A stretch of 64,000 nucleotides of DNA from assembly GCA_958450365.1 (NCBI GenBank), contig CAUEEP010000729.1, forward strand, positions 62,001 to 126,000, given 5' to 3'. The stretch's first letter is position 1. Each line of letters starts with the position of its first letter. This document shows positions 51,268 through 63,174 of this stretch, piece by piece. The notes under the pieces are model-generated. The model did not search any database and was not told the origin of the DNA. It saw nothing but the letters and a program-made list of their open reading frames with translations. The position numbers and the translations under genes were made by a program. The DNA is from Mesorhabditis belari. Its lineage: Eukaryota > Nematoda > Chromadorea > Rhabditida > Rhabditidae.

Positions 51268-52276
51268 CTGAACTCAAAGAATTGTAGAGAATAATCGTAA
51301 AAATTGTACAGAATCATCGTTACCTTTCATCTTGTACAAAACTTTTATCGTGTAAAAGACAGTTTTTTGAGCTTTGAGTTTTGATCTTCTCTAAAATCTT
51401 AAAAAAAAAACTCTCAACCTCATCATCGACGACGATAATCTCGAGCGCCTCATCACTTATCGAGGTGGAGAGTTTGGTTGAAGATGGGACTAAACCAATT
51501 GACATTAAAATTGATTATTTGAAAACTTCCACAAACCTTGATCCTCCCATGGTCGAAAAATGGGCATAATTCAAACCGTTAGAGCTGTGAAAACAAGAAG
51601 AAATTGAAATAGAAATTTGTGCGAGGAATGAAAATGAAATACGGTGTGTTCTCTCGGACACATACAGTCTTTTTGTTGGTATCAGCTCTCATTCATCGAG
51701 AGCTGATCCCCATTTCGCCCCGTCACCCCCTCTTTTTCGCCTTTCATCTCGCCGCCGCTTTCTCGGCTCGTCTCTCCCCTCCACATTTCACCTAATGAGT
51801 GCTTGCTGGCGGAACGATCAAAGGGTCGAACCGCCGGGTATGCCCATAAGCTGGCTTCGGTGCTGACAGCTGATAACAGGGAGGAGCCCATCCCCCACAA
51901 ATAGATAGCTTTTTGATGGAGGAAGGCGTTTGATAGAAACTGAATGGGAGGCGAAAGCCCATTGCGGGTGGAGAGCACAATTTACAGCTTCGCCACCTAA
52001 CCTCACCAGTTTGAGGTGAACTGGCTGGGTCGTAAAACGAACACTCGTATTTCGATAAAAGTTTATTCATTTAAACTAAAAGAACTTTTGACCAGATCGA
52101 GTAAAGATTTTAGTAAATTTTGGCTACGTAGATGTGTCTGTGTCATTGAGGAAGCTGTGTCATTTCTGTGAAAGTAGAAATTTGAGTACACAATTGGATA
52201 TACATATGACATACTCTTGAAAAGAGCTAACGTTAAAGTGAAAGACAAAAGCAAGAAAAAAAAATATTGGAATTAA
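51268..52276. other. Upstream of the Sp-type gene; includes a GC-rich island at 51690-52030
   Basis: The outer parts are AT-rich. The central 340 bp is much richer in GC, with local hairpins such as CCAGTT/AACTGG near 52010, and is open in two minus-strand frames that look non-protein-like. It could be a promoter/5' UTR or a structured RNA. I matched it to no known RNA. Confidence 0.4.
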
Positions 52277-55200
52277 TTAAGTGCCAAACGCGTTGCAAAC
52301 GAAATTGATCAAGGTGGCGTCGAGGTGAGCGGCCGACTCGGAAGAACGGATACCATGACGTTCTGATGGAAAAATCTAAAATAGCCAATAAAAATACACA
52401 CTTTCAGTAAGAGGTAGAGTTCAAATTTGAATACCAAAACCGAACAAACACGAAAATCTACAGTATCTCATTAACAATTACTTGTAATTGATATGGCTTT
52501 CCCGCGCGCAACATTGCTTCCAATAAAGACTCAGAGTGTCGAAAATGTACATTTTCATCAAGCAGCCCGTGCACGATGAGCACTCGTCCAGGTCTAGAAT
52601 TAAAATGATAAACCACTCGTGGTTAGAGTAACTCACTCATCGGGCAACTGATCCACCATGGCTATAACAGACGAGTTCTTGAAGATCGAGTCCACCAGCG
52701 GGTATCCAAGATAACTAAAAAACGTAATGCTAAAAAGTCCAATTAAATTACCGCTCCGTGTAAGCTGTATCATAAAGGCGCCAATCCGTCACCTGAAATT
52801 TATCCGTTAGTTAAAAGTGAACAAACAACAACCTACTGATTAACAACATGTGATAATAAAGTTAAATGAAACTCACAGCACCACCAGCGACACAAGCTCG
52901 ATAAACCTGCAAATGCTACTTCTTTAAAACATTCCATAAACTGAATAATCACCTCCGGGTATTTTGCGATAGCGACAAGTGAAAGATATCCTCCATAACT
53001 CCATCCCTGAACGGCAACCCGAGTCAAATCCATACAAGAAGATCGTAGAGCCACCTTAAAGAAGTTCTTCACAAAATTTTAAGCGTACCAACCTCGTTGA
53101 GTGCTTCCAATTGATCTTCCACTTCAACCGTTCCCTAGATTTCACAATAAACTACTCAAACAAGAAATCAACTAACAAATGATCCTTTGATAGGTGCCTC
53201 AAAATCTCGACCTCGATTATGCGAACCTCGTCCATCGGCAAGAACCACACAAAAGCCAAGGTAGGAGTATTTCAGTAATTGAACCCATCTAGATCAATAG
53301 TTTAATGTTGAAAAGAGCAAGCCAAGAAATCGCATGCAAACAAATTACGTTGCCCAATCGCTTCGAACAAGTTGAATCCCCGGTCCACCGTACACGTGAT
53401 GAACAACTGGATATCTGGTTCCATCTCGATCATGAATGCTATCAGGCGGTCGAAGCTAAAAAAGAATAAATCCATGATCGCCAGAAGCCCAAAACTCACC
53501 AAAAGTGCATAATGTACATAGCCGCTATTTCGTGATTTATACTCAAAGAGAATTGGTCGATCAACCGACGTGAATCGAGCTGATAAAGTGCATCCGGGTA
53601 ACTCCAACTAAATGGAAAGAGTACGGGAAGACGATTCCATAAGTTACCTGACACAAAACACAAGAGGTAGGCAATCCACCATCATGTGGGTAGTTCAAGA
53701 TATAGAACCTAAAACCTCACTAAACGAAAAATAAATTAAAGCTACCTGCATTGCGGAGGATTGCATAAGTTGGTGAGCCAACACGTAAAACCCAGTCCCG
53801 GAACAACTGCCAAAGCAGAGGGAACCCTTTCGTTTCTGAAAATTAAACAATAAAATTGTTGGCTACATTTTGAAACCTGTACGTCCATCCTTGTTCTGTA
53901 AGTCTTTCAATGGCTCGAGGCCCTTTCTCGGAATATCCAGTCACACATCTAAATGATGAATAATAACTCCACTAGCTAGCTTTTTTTTTACAAAGTCATC
54001 TCCAATGGATTATTGATGTTGGCAACGAAAAAGACATGTTCACGTTGTCGATCCACCACCAAACCAGCTTGTTTGCAAACAGACCTAAATTCATTTGATT
54101 ATGAAAAGTTTATAAAGTGAACTACCAAGATCCGTGGGTTAATCGTCGTTCAACTGTTGCTTGCAATTGTCCATTTGGTCGAAGCTCCGAATCAAGACGA
54201 CAAAGATGGCAATCCGAAGAGGCCTAAAACTTAAGTTTCACCAACAAAGAACAGATGCCTAATCACCTCGGTTGCATAAATAAAAGATATCCGCCTATCG
54301 TCAAGAAGTGGGAGTGGTTCGATCAAGTTGTGTGTCTAAACTCAAGCATGACGTTATACGGCTTATTGAAACTTTACATTGATCCACGTTTCACTGAACT
54401 CGTCAAAAATGATGAGCGGGCTTGTCAATCTTACTGATGTCGAGCAATAAATCCCGTCCAAAGACTATAAAAGAATCAGGAATGCAAGAAGTGAAGCCAG
54501 TAAAATTTACCCGTACACCAGTATGACCCCATTCATGTTCCGGTAATAATATTAGACAAATGCGTGATTGAGCTCGATTTGCGACTTGTACCCAAACCCT
54601 AAATTTAAAATTTTTTGAAAGTATAATCAAAATCTCATTCACGTTTTCCCATCAGAGAGGAATCCTGCTCGGGTAATGTATTCAATCCACGGAAACCGTT
54701 CTTGCAGCGGTGTTCTCAATCCAATATCTTGAACCTACAGAAAAAAGATGAGCTAATTTTTAAAATCAAAAGACCTTATCCCCTTCGATAAAAAGCATCC
54801 TGAGTGAGCTTTTTGCATTGGGACTTCCGGTGACTGGATAACGCATTGGATCTAAATCAAAGTCAAGAACTTAACAATAAAAATCAAACTACCGGCTGGT
54901 TCTTTTCCTGGGCAATCAAACGACAACACTTGGACATTCTCCTCATCGACCTGTTCATAAAGTAAGCGAGAACCAGTAGGAGCCCACCAAATTCCAGTAA
55001 AGCGATCGAGTTCTTCCCAAAATAACATGATTATTATGATCAAATATGATCACTAACAAAAAGCCTGGCCCATTTTAAAAGCTAATGCGAATAGCACAAT
55101 GTTCACAACTAACCTGTGTGACAAAAGAAGGTACTCCGTTCAATATTGTATTTTTTGGAGATTCAGTCGAAAAGATTAGTCTTCCGCCGCGTTCCACATG

Positions 55201-55998
55201 CACTTGTCGCTCGGCAACAAAAGCCACCTAAAAGTTTGATCTAATTTCAAATAGAAAACTATAATCTTACTAAATCGGAATCCGAAGGACAGGGCTGAGC
55301 ATCCGAAACAAACGAAGAACCATTTGCATCTCGCCAAACACACGACAATCTGGGCACATTCGGCTCGTATCGATAAACCTAAAAAAATTCTAAAAGGTGT
55401 GATAAAATTGGATAATACCTCAGCACCCGTAGTCAACAATACAGAATGATCTCGATGAATCGAGAAATCCGAAATTCCAGAAACAGTAGAAACGCGTTGT
55501 CTTTCACACAACAACGAAAACTCAGCACTAAACAATCAGTTAAAACAAACAAGTTAAAACAACGTTTTTTTCTACAATACCTTGTACTATTTCTGAATTG
55601 TTCAGAAACAAGTAACGGTCGAAATTGAGCTGTAGATCCGACGCTATGATTGATATCTACTGACAGAACAGTTTGTTGAGAAGATGATGATGGTGTGCCT
55701 AGGCAAAAAAAAGATGAAAAAATTGTAAAGACCGCTTACCTAGAGCGTAAACGATACAATCTCCATTAGGCTTGGCTGCGATAGAAAGACGAGAAAACGG
55801 TACACCAACAGAAGACCGAACCTGAAATCAAATTAGATCGATTTTCTGAATTTTTACAATAACATTTCATTCTTATACTATTTTGTCAAAATTTTTCACC
55901 TCTCCTCTACATGCCTTGCAATGAGCCAACAATTGAGCCCAACTTAAACGAGGTGTTGGCGATTTTCTCCAAGGAGGAGTCGCTTCATGTGGAGCCAT
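52277..55998 (-). CDS. dpf-3: DPP8/9-type dipeptidyl peptidase (S9B)
   Basis: Cytosolic/nuclear serine peptidase that removes X-Pro dipeptides. The start at 55998 lies four bases behind TTTTTAG. Many short exons encode a beta-propeller, with DPP8/9-like segments such as FDRYTG-equivalent LDRFTGIWWAPTGSRLLYEQ, DPMRYPVTGSPNAKS and WIEYITRAGF. The alpha/beta-hydrolase follows: VFVDGRGSHNRGRDFEAPIKG, the nucleophile motif VAVQGWSYGGYLSLVAIAKYP (about 52985-53010), the Asp in VHGLLDENVHFRHSE and the His in SERHGIRSSES (about 52337-52363). The triad is complete. No signal or membrane anchor is seen, as expected for DPP8/9 rather than DPP4. It lies about 190 bp downstream of CCDC174 on the same strand, so it is probably a downstream operon gene. 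The symbol dpf-3 is by analogy to C. elegans. Confidence 0.9.
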
Positions 55999-56188
55999 TT
56001 GGCTAAAAATTCGAATTACATTAATGAAAACAGGTAAACAGTCAAAAAACAATAACAATATGCAAAATGTTTGCAAACATTGATTCAGCATAAAACTTTG
56101 TACATTTGAATCTTTTATTTTACATTTTAAACAACATAGAAAACATCATAAAAACCTTAAACAAAGATACCCGTAAAACAAAAATATT

Positions 56189-57779
56189 CTATCGCTTATA
56201 TGATGACGGTGGAGCGAATTCATCATCTCTTTCCGATCGCTCTTTCTCAATCCAAGTGTTGTAGGAGCCTTTGCCGCGATCCCATTCACGATCATTTTTG
56301 ATTCGCTTAGAAAACTAAACACACCAATGTAATAAAGTTTAAAAGATATTTATTTTAGAAGTTAATGTCTAAACAACAAACAGACCATGTGAGCTTAATC
56401 TAATCAATTTCTCAACAAACCTTTTCCTCAACGGTTTCAACCGCTGGCAAGGGTATGTCCAAATATTCTGGCTCTGGTGCAGGCTCGTCCTCGTCTAAAG
56501 CAAAATGAAGTTAAATTTTAAGCAACTGTTTTACTAACCTGGTAAATTGAAACGTTTTCGTAGTCTTGCCAATTTCGCTTTGTTAGCTTCTTCCCTTTTG
56601 CGCTTTTCCTCTGCCCGTTTATCTCGTAACCTAAATTTGATTTTTAGAGATTCGACTCGATTCGATTCGAGATTTCATTCAAAACTCACTTATCCGTTTG
56701 ATCGCTTAATTCGTAAAGCTTCTTGATTTGTTCTTTTCGTTTTTCTTCGTCTTGTGAGAGGCGTAAATGCGATGCACCATAGACTCGTTGTTCTAAAAGG
56801 AGAATTATTAAGTATTCATTAGGTCATAAACCTTCATCAGGGTTAAATCGTTCCGGTTGAACATCGCGTTTCACTGAGGGACCAGCTTCTGCATAATCAT
56901 CAAACGACGAAAATCTCCTAAAAGTCATGAGTTATCCTTACACAACTTAAACTTTACTTGTCCGCTTTATCATCGAGCTCCTTCATTTTCATGTGAAAAT
57001 CAACCATGAATTCGACGGGCGTCTCGTCTTTGTGCGTTAAAACAACTTCTCCAGCGTGTAGCTTCTCATAAAGCTCCGTTTTTTCCTAAAGAAAAAAAAT
57101 TAACATCATATAAAAAGACTACTTAAAGTAGTCATAGTTCAAGACTGACCTGCATGATTTTTCTTTGTTTAGCTCGAAGTTGTTCGTCTTCGGCTTTCAT
57201 CGCGCGTGCATACTCTTCTATTTTTCGTTTTCTTTCGTAGGCTTCTCCTTTGAGGCGATCTCGTTCATTCTTGTTCACCGCTAGGACGCCACCCTAAATT
57301 AAAAGAATTGGTGCAGAAGTTAACTATTTAGAAACGGCTACTTATCAACTACTTTTACTACTTTTACTACTTTTACTACTTTTACTACTTTTATCTACTT
57401 TATCAACTACTTTTATCCGTTTTCAAAATTCTACAAGCCTGTTAATGCTATAAAAATCACAATTGACTCTGATTTAACAATCGGAACTTTAATTTAACGT
57501 TTAGGGTCATTAAATCGAGCAACTTCTTCTTTCAATTTGATGGAAAAACTCAATAGCGCCAAATCAAGTATCGTTGACTAGATTTGACTTTATCCAAACA
57601 AAACAACAAACCGGTTTCCCAACTCTCGCGTAGTCTCCGGTGCCGGATGCAGTTTCCCGAGCGGCCACCTCATTCTTTCGTTTGATGAGCTCATTCTGTA
57701 GATCGAAGATCGAGGCCACATCCGACGATTGGAGGCCCTTCGGCTGGGGCCTTTGCGGCACATCGTCTTTCTCTTCCAT
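56189..57779 (-). CDS. CCDC174 homolog, coiled-coil nuclear protein
   Basis: The start at 57779 lies directly behind a TTGTACAG acceptor. Exons give LQSSDVASIFDLQNELIKRK (matching SSLVDLKAELFRKQ of CCDC174), a long Lys/Glu/Arg-rich coiled coil with KTELYEKLHAGEV (CCDC174: AKLYEKMTKGD) and VEFMVDFHMKMKE, a linker with YGASHLRLSQDEEKRKEQIK, then LARLRKRF, and the diagnostic C-terminus NDREWDRGKGSYNTWIEKER and ERDDEFAPPSSYKR (CCDC174: HIREWDRGKE and ERDPEFAPPSDY). CCDC174 is linked to the spliceosome/exon-junction machinery in animals. The homolog here is shorter (about 300 residues) because the acidic middle is reduced. First gene of a likely two-gene operon with the DPP8/9 gene. Confidence 0.85.
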
Positions 57780-58244
57780 CTGTACAATTAGAAAAATTAT
57801 CGAGGATATTGAAACAAGGAAAATTTCGAATTTAGAAAAAGAATTTCTCGAAAAGAGGAAGTCAGGCGGGGGACTGGAGGGCGAATAAATGCGGGGTTCC
57901 ATACGTGGACATCCTGTGTACGCTTAAGACATGAAATTGTGCAGACAAACACGCGAAAGAAGCGTTTCACTTAAAAGAAAACGTATCAAGAGCGAGGTGA
58001 TGCTTTAAGAAAATGAGAAATTAACTGTAAAGTCTAATTTAGATCTTTCCAAAAGTGTTCTGCTTGTGCATTTTCTCTTTTTTAAGCGTTTTTCAAAATT
58101 ATCGACTTATCAGATAGAGCTTAGATGAGCTTGATAGAGCTATACTTATCAGATAGAGCTTAGATGCACATGCAGAAAGTTTATTTCTTCTTTAAAAAGT
58201 AACAATGTAAACTGTACAATGAAGACTTTCAACAAAAAACAAAT
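57780..58244. other. Upstream region of CCDC174
   Basis: AT-rich sequence with no gene recognised. It carries the likely promoter of the CCDC174-DPP8/9 unit on the minus strand. A duplicated TTATCAGATAGAGCTTAGATG occurs near 58107 and 58147. Confidence 0.45.
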
Positions 58245-58636
58245 TTAAGCGATAGTTTCAGCATCCGAATCTCCATCAACGTCGCCTTCATCGAAGAGGC
58301 ACGGCTTCCCAATCGGATCGAACGTCTCCAGTCGACCCATATCAGAGGCGTTCTCAGCGTACCTCTGCGTGTAGCGCGAGGAAACTTCCTATAAGCTTCC
58401 TATAAAGAAAACTAGAATAAATAAAACACTTTATCAAAATACCTAGCAACAATATCGCCAAGACTTGAATCGTGAATCGAAACAAGTGATTCAAGAATAG
58501 AAGGTAGTAAACATCCTAGTCTTTTCTTACCATAAACGATGCCAAGCCGACTAAATACAGGAATGTTATGCAATAAACCTGAATAGTCGTTCAACGGACA
58601 CCGACGAGCCAGAAATAGGGCATCACAGAAAGCCAT
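58245..58636 (-). CDS. Unidentified gene fragment
   Basis: Two coding-like blocks: an open frame MAFCDALFLARRCPLNDYSG ... SSLGDIVAR ending at a GT donor near 58440, and a C-terminal block SSRYTQRYAENASDMGRLET ... DSDAETIA ending at 58245. Both have natural amino-acid composition and the second is acidic like a real C-terminus. The obvious acceptors do not join the two in one frame, so the gene is either frameshifted or has an exon I did not find. Family not recognised. Confidence 0.35.
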
Positions 58637-58883
58637 TCTTGTGAAGATTGGGGAGATCCTCTTGTTGCATTATCCAAAGCAAAGCAAAATAAAGCAAAGA
58701 AACGTTGCTAGCAACACCAGAAGTGACAATTGCCGCAAAAGTAGGTAACTAAAATTTGATTGTTAAATAAATATTATAAATTAATCTCAAGTTCCACTTT
58801 TGGAGTAATATCGGAGTCAAAAATTTCAGTGACATAATGCGAGTAGAAACGGACCCTTTAATCTTCATCTTCACGATCTTCAT

Positions 58884-59165
58884 CTCATTTAAAAAGTCCC
58901 AGACTTTTGCTTATGTGACCATCCTCTACAAACAACTAAACAAAGAATCATTGATTAGTAAATATCAAATACCATTTCCATTTTCGTCATGTAGTTGAAC
59001 ATCGACAGCATTGCAGCGCTCTCAATGTCATTTAAAAAGTCCCAGACTTATGCTTATGTGGCCATCCTCTACAAACAACTAAACAAAGAACCATTAATTA
59101 GTAAATATCAAACACCATTTCCATTATCGTGTAGTTGAAAATCGACAGCATTGCTCGCAGCGCTC
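58884..59165 (-). repeat. Tandem duplication of an exon-intron-exon segment
   Basis: Two 140-bp copies in tandem (about 58884-59026 and 59027-59165). Read on the minus strand, each has a coding-like piece ending ATGGAAATG, a GT...TTTGTTTAG intron of about 40 bp, and an exon LFVEDGHIS-SLGLFK with stop. The copies differ at about ten positions. It is not clear which gene it came from. Confidence 0.6.
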
Positions 59166-59741
59166 TCAAACACAACACACGCTAGCAAGAAGTCATTGCA
59201 AAGTGTGCATCAAGTTCGACAATGATTTCAGACTAAATTCAAAATTAACTAAATAAACAGAGCTAAAGTAACCAACGCTGTCAATCTCGCTGTCGCTGTC
59301 AATGTAGTCACAAAGCATCGCAAACATTGAATCCCATCGTGTTAGCACGTCAATTCATGGTTCGCGTCGCTTATTTAACCTAGTTTAATGAGTTACAAAT
59401 AAAAAAGTAGGGTACTTTTCCAATATCGGGGGAGCGGTCCGATTATCGGGGGGAGCGAAAGGAAAATCGAGGGAGCAAATTTTGGCAGCGCTACGCTAAT
59501 ATGTCCTATATTATACAAACTATCGCCATAAAATCCGCGAATTACCCGTTATTCTCACAACCTTTATATTAGAAAGACTTAAAACTAACACCCAGCGAAA
59601 TGGACCTTCCCTTTGAGCGGACCTCCATCGATTCGCCACAGTAAACGCCAGGATGACCCTCCTGGCGAAATTCCTTCGCCAAATGTCGGAGAACCGCAAC
59701 GTCGTTAAGTTTTAAAAATGGTAAAATACAGTCCCGGAAAT
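59166..59741. other. No recognisable gene
   Basis: Mixed sequence with coding-like scraps on the minus strand (for example MFAMLCDYIDSDSEIDSV near 59330 and VLRHLAKEFRQEGHPG near 59670) but no joinable model. Runs of GGGGGAGCG near 59430-59470. Confidence 0.4.
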
Positions 59742-60750
59742 GGGGGTGGGACAAATGCGACCTTTTTTTGCTGGAAAAGGGGTCTATCCCAAAACAGTGC
59801 CGCCAAAATAGCGCCGACCAAAACAGCGCCGACCAAAACAACGCCGTACCCAAAACAGCGCCGATGCAAAACAAAGTTTTTTTTCTTTTACAATGTACAC
59901 TCATTTTTTTTATTACCAGCTTTTAATTTTGATAATTTATTTAAAAATAGCATGACCAACAACAATAAACGATAACAATTAAACGATGCATAAAAAACAT
60001 TAAAATAGCATGAAATTAATAGTCCAAGAGACTCTGAAACACCATAACACTAGCGATGATGAACATAAACGGCTAGAGCTTTCAAGTGATCCGTAGTAGA
60101 AATAAAAAGTTAGTGAAAATGTTAAAAAACAGGCCGTAAAAGGAAAAAAAATTGTTATTTTTGGTTAAAACCAATTTTATAAACGCTATCGCAGGTTTCT
60201 ATGCGTAAAGCTTTAAAAAAATCGGATTCTCCGCCTTTTCTTACCCTAAAAACACAAAAAGTGGACAGAAAAAGTTAAAAACAGCAAAGAAAAAGCAAAA
60301 ATCTATAAAATAATTTTTTTTGCTCGTCGCTGTTTTGGGCGTTTTTGCATTGGCGCTGTTTTGGGTGGCGCTGTTTTGGGTACGGCGCTGTTTTGGTCGG
60401 CGCTGTTTTGGCGGCGCTGTTTTGGGATAGACCCTGGAAAAGGCCTTAGGCAAGGCCGTAGAGCTTCGAAAATGTTTTCATAGAAGGGAATCGTATGCGT
60501 AGATTCCGAATTTCGACAAATCAGACCTCACTGACACGTCAAATTTGGGCTAAAAGGCAAAAACTACGCAACTTAACCCTTTTCCGCAGTTTTTGCCTTT
60601 TAGCCCAAATTTGACGTGTCAGCGAGGTCTGATTTGTCGAAATTCGGAATCTACGCATACGATTCCCTTACACGAAAACATTTTCGAAGCTCTACGGCCT
60701 TGCCTAAGGCCTTTTCCAGCAAAAAAAAGGTCGCATTTGTCCCACCCCCC
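59742..60750. mobile_element. Foldback element with long arms, host to a hAT-like MITE
   Basis: The left end GGGGGTGGGACAAATGCGAC and right end GTCGCATTTGTCCCACCCCC are inverted. After removal of the inner MITE, the left arm continues GCCTTAGGCAAGGCCGTAG ... (60443-60570) as the near-perfect complement of 60580-60720. Arms are about 175 bp around a short centre near 60573. No target duplication is identified and no coding capacity is seen. Confidence 0.8.
59780..60434. mobile_element. hAT-like MITE, 655 bp, inserted in the foldback element
   Basis: Terminal inverted repeats GGGTCTATCCCAAAACAG and complement, flanked by the 8-bp duplication TGGAAAAG (59772-59779 and 60435-60442). Each end carries tandem CCAAAACAGCGCCG subterminal repeats (four to six per side). 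A partial copy lies at 38028-38262, and the subterminal motif is shared with the MITE at 6239-6659. Confidence 0.9.
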
Positions 60751-60762
60751 GGCTCTCTTTTA

Positions 60763-60838
60763 AACGGCGCTCTTTTAAACGGCGCTCTTTTAAACGGCGC
60801 TCTTTTAAACGGCGCTCTTTTAAACGGCGCTCTTTTAA
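60763..60838. repeat. 15-bp GGCGCTCTTTTAAAC array
   Basis: Five to six perfect copies immediately to the right of the foldback element. Minus-strand KRAPFKRAPF and plus-strand LLNGALLNG frames are artefacts of it. Confidence 0.95.
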
Positions 60839-61370
60839 TATAGTTCTGGACCGATTTAGAGTGGTGGATAGAAAAATTAATTTTTGCCAGGAAGCCATTC
60901 TTTTCTTGAACTGGTAAATGCAAATTTATTTACTTTCAACAGTTTTGTGACGAGTATGCACTTATCAAAAGTGTAAATTTCGCATTTTGCCTTTCAAAAC
61001 CGTGTCAACCATTCAGAAATGATCGAGTTTGGTTATGCAAACGTGGTGGCTGACCACGAATTGCGGCTGATCTTCTTGGGTAAATATTGGAGTAAAAGAA
61101 GGGAAGGGTTATAGAATGGAGAAGGGGAACCCATAAAAGTGCCCTTGATTCACTCCAATCCCCCTAACTCTCAAAGAGGTTCGATAGTAAAACATTCAAA
61201 ACCTTTACGATTCTAATTTTATTACGATTTTATGCTTTTCTTATTGATTACGCTCATTTTGTAAGAAGTTTTTAGCCTCGATAGCAGCTTTGCTTTTGCT
61301 TTTGCTTCTCGCGATTTGATTGCTGATTGCTAGTTTTAGGTTGCTTGGAGTGCTTAGGATTTATAATTTG
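60839..61370. other. No gene recognised
   Basis: AT-rich, with a small purine-rich stretch near 61090-61130 and TTTTGCTTTTGCTT near 61295. Nothing coding or repetitive enough to call. Confidence 0.45.
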
Positions 61371-61785
61371 TTAGCTAGCGTAGGGTAGCTAGCTTAATCC
61401 CGTGTAGCATAGCTAGCGTCATCCCGTGTACCATAGCTAGCGTAATCTCGTGTAGCATAGCTAGCGTCATCCCGTGTAGCGTAGCTAGCGTGCATCCCGT
61501 GTAGCGTAGCTAGCGTGGGCATCCCGTGTAGCGAGTAGCTAGCGTAGTCCGTGTAGCATAGCTAGCGTGGCATCCCGTGGTAGCAGTAGCTAGCGTAATC
61601 CCGTGTAGCGTAGCTAGCGTAGGGCATCCCGTGTACCGTAGCTAGCGTAGATCTCGTGTAGCATAGCTAGCGTAATCTCGCGTAGGGTAGCTAGCGTAGG
61701 GTATCCCGTGTACCATAGCTAGCGTAGGGTAGCTCGTGTAGCGTAGCTAGCGTAATCCCGTGTAGCATAGCTAGCGTAATTGAAG
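61371..61785. repeat. TAGCTAGCGTAATCCCGTG array
   Basis: About 17 copies of AGCTAGCGTARTCCCGTGTA with GCATCCC and ATCTCGT variants, units 22-28 bp, in irregular spacing. The core TAGCTAGC is palindromic. Confidence 0.92.
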
Positions 61786-62640
61786 TGGCTACATTCTGAT
61801 TGGTTTAGCTTGATCTGGTTAACAAAGCCTGTACTATAACAACCAAAAGTCAGCCCCAGACCTCGAAAATAAGATTTTATCTCAGTTAACAGTTCAAGAA
61901 CCAAGTCTATAGCAAGCCAGATGATCTGACTTTGCCCACAATTACTTTTCCAACAACCCTGACTCCTGATAATCAATTTCCTACCATTTCCCTGAGGCTT
62001 GGGGTCAATTGAGAGAGACGCTTTCGTTAATCAATCTTTTCCCTTTCTCGAAAGAATATGATTGGGTGTGCTTTCCTGCTGTGATCGCTGTTGACATATT
62101 GTTCTGTTTGGCTAACCCAGTTCTTGTCTTTTCTTGAACGAACGAGAGAGACCAATCAGAGGAATGCCGTGAATGGGGCAATGGTCCTCTACTGACTAGC
62201 CACTGACCCTCACTGACCCTTCCACTTCTTTGAGAGCTTCTTCATTCACTCACATTCTTCATTCAATCGCTATAAACTTATTTTCGTATTTTAATAGCTA
62301 TAGAAGAAGGATTATGGTAGTTATTTTGGATTTATTAGTCACTGCACGATTCATTCGAAGGAAGCTAAAGTTAACGGTGTTGATAACATGAATTAGGTTG
62401 CATTCCTATACGGCAATCCCTACAATATCCCTGTTTTCTCTTTGTATTTTGCTATTTTGCTATTTTGCTGCAGTATTTTGCTTCACCGTATACCAGGATT
62501 TAAATCTTACGGTTTCCAATTATTCAATCTATAGTTTCCAACGGGTTTTGGCTATAGTCATGTTTTCTAACCAGTAAGTCGTAAAGGCAAGCTCTGAAGA
62601 ATAAGAAAGTAAGTGCACTCAGGGTTTCAAGGTAGCAAGG
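61786..62640. other. No gene recognised
   Basis: AT-rich sequence between two arrays. No splice-supported frame and no RNA gene seen. CTGACTAGCCACTGACCC-like duplications near 62195-62220. Confidence 0.45.
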
Positions 62641-62644
62641 TAGG

Positions 62645-63085
62645 TTTCAGACCGGACCTAGAACTAGACCAGAACCAGACCTGGCTTCTGATCCAGACTT
62701 GGCTTCTGATCCAGACCTGGCTTCTGATCCAGACCTGGCTTCTGATCCAAACCTGGCTTCTGATCCAGCCCAGAGCCAGATCCAAGCCAGGGCCAGATCC
62801 AGCCCAGGGCCAGATCCAAGCCAGGGCCAGATCCAAGCCAGGGCCAGATCCAGCCCAGGGCCAGATCCAAGCCAGGGCCAGATCCAAGCCAGGGCCAGAT
62901 CCAGCCCAGGGCCAGGTCCAAGCCAGGGCCAGATCCAAGCCAGGACCAGATCCAAGCCAGGGCCAGGGCCAGATCCAAGCCAGGGTCAGATCTCGCCCAG
63001 AGCCAGATCCAAGCCAGGGCCAGTTCCAGCCCAGGGCCAGATCCAAGCCAGGCTTAACCGGATCCAACCAGATCAAAAACCGGAT
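62645..63085. repeat. Composite array: CTTCTGATCCAGACCTGG, then CAAGCCAGGGCCAGATC
   Basis: First block (62685-62765): an 18-bp unit GGCTTCTGATCCAGACCT. Second block (62765-63050): 18-bp units CAGATCCAAGCCAGGGC and CAGATCCAGCCCAGGGC in a mixed order. Long frames on both strands are compositional. Confidence 0.95.
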
Positions 63086-63174
63086 CCAACCAGAACCATG
63101 ACCCTCGTTCAGAGATTCTCCTTGAACCACCATCGACTTTCTGAGTGATAAGTGGACTCAAATTAGGCCATCGG

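Noticed and set aside
59569..59904. A 111-codon minus-strand frame with LFWSALFWSALFW.
   Set aside because: Its N-terminal half is translated from the hAT-like MITE subterminal repeats; only a short remainder is unique.
62613..63148. Several frames of 100-168 codons with Gln-Ala-Arg or Trp-Leu-Gly periodicity.
   Set aside because: All lie in the CAAGCCAGGGCCAGATC array and exist on both strands and in several frames.
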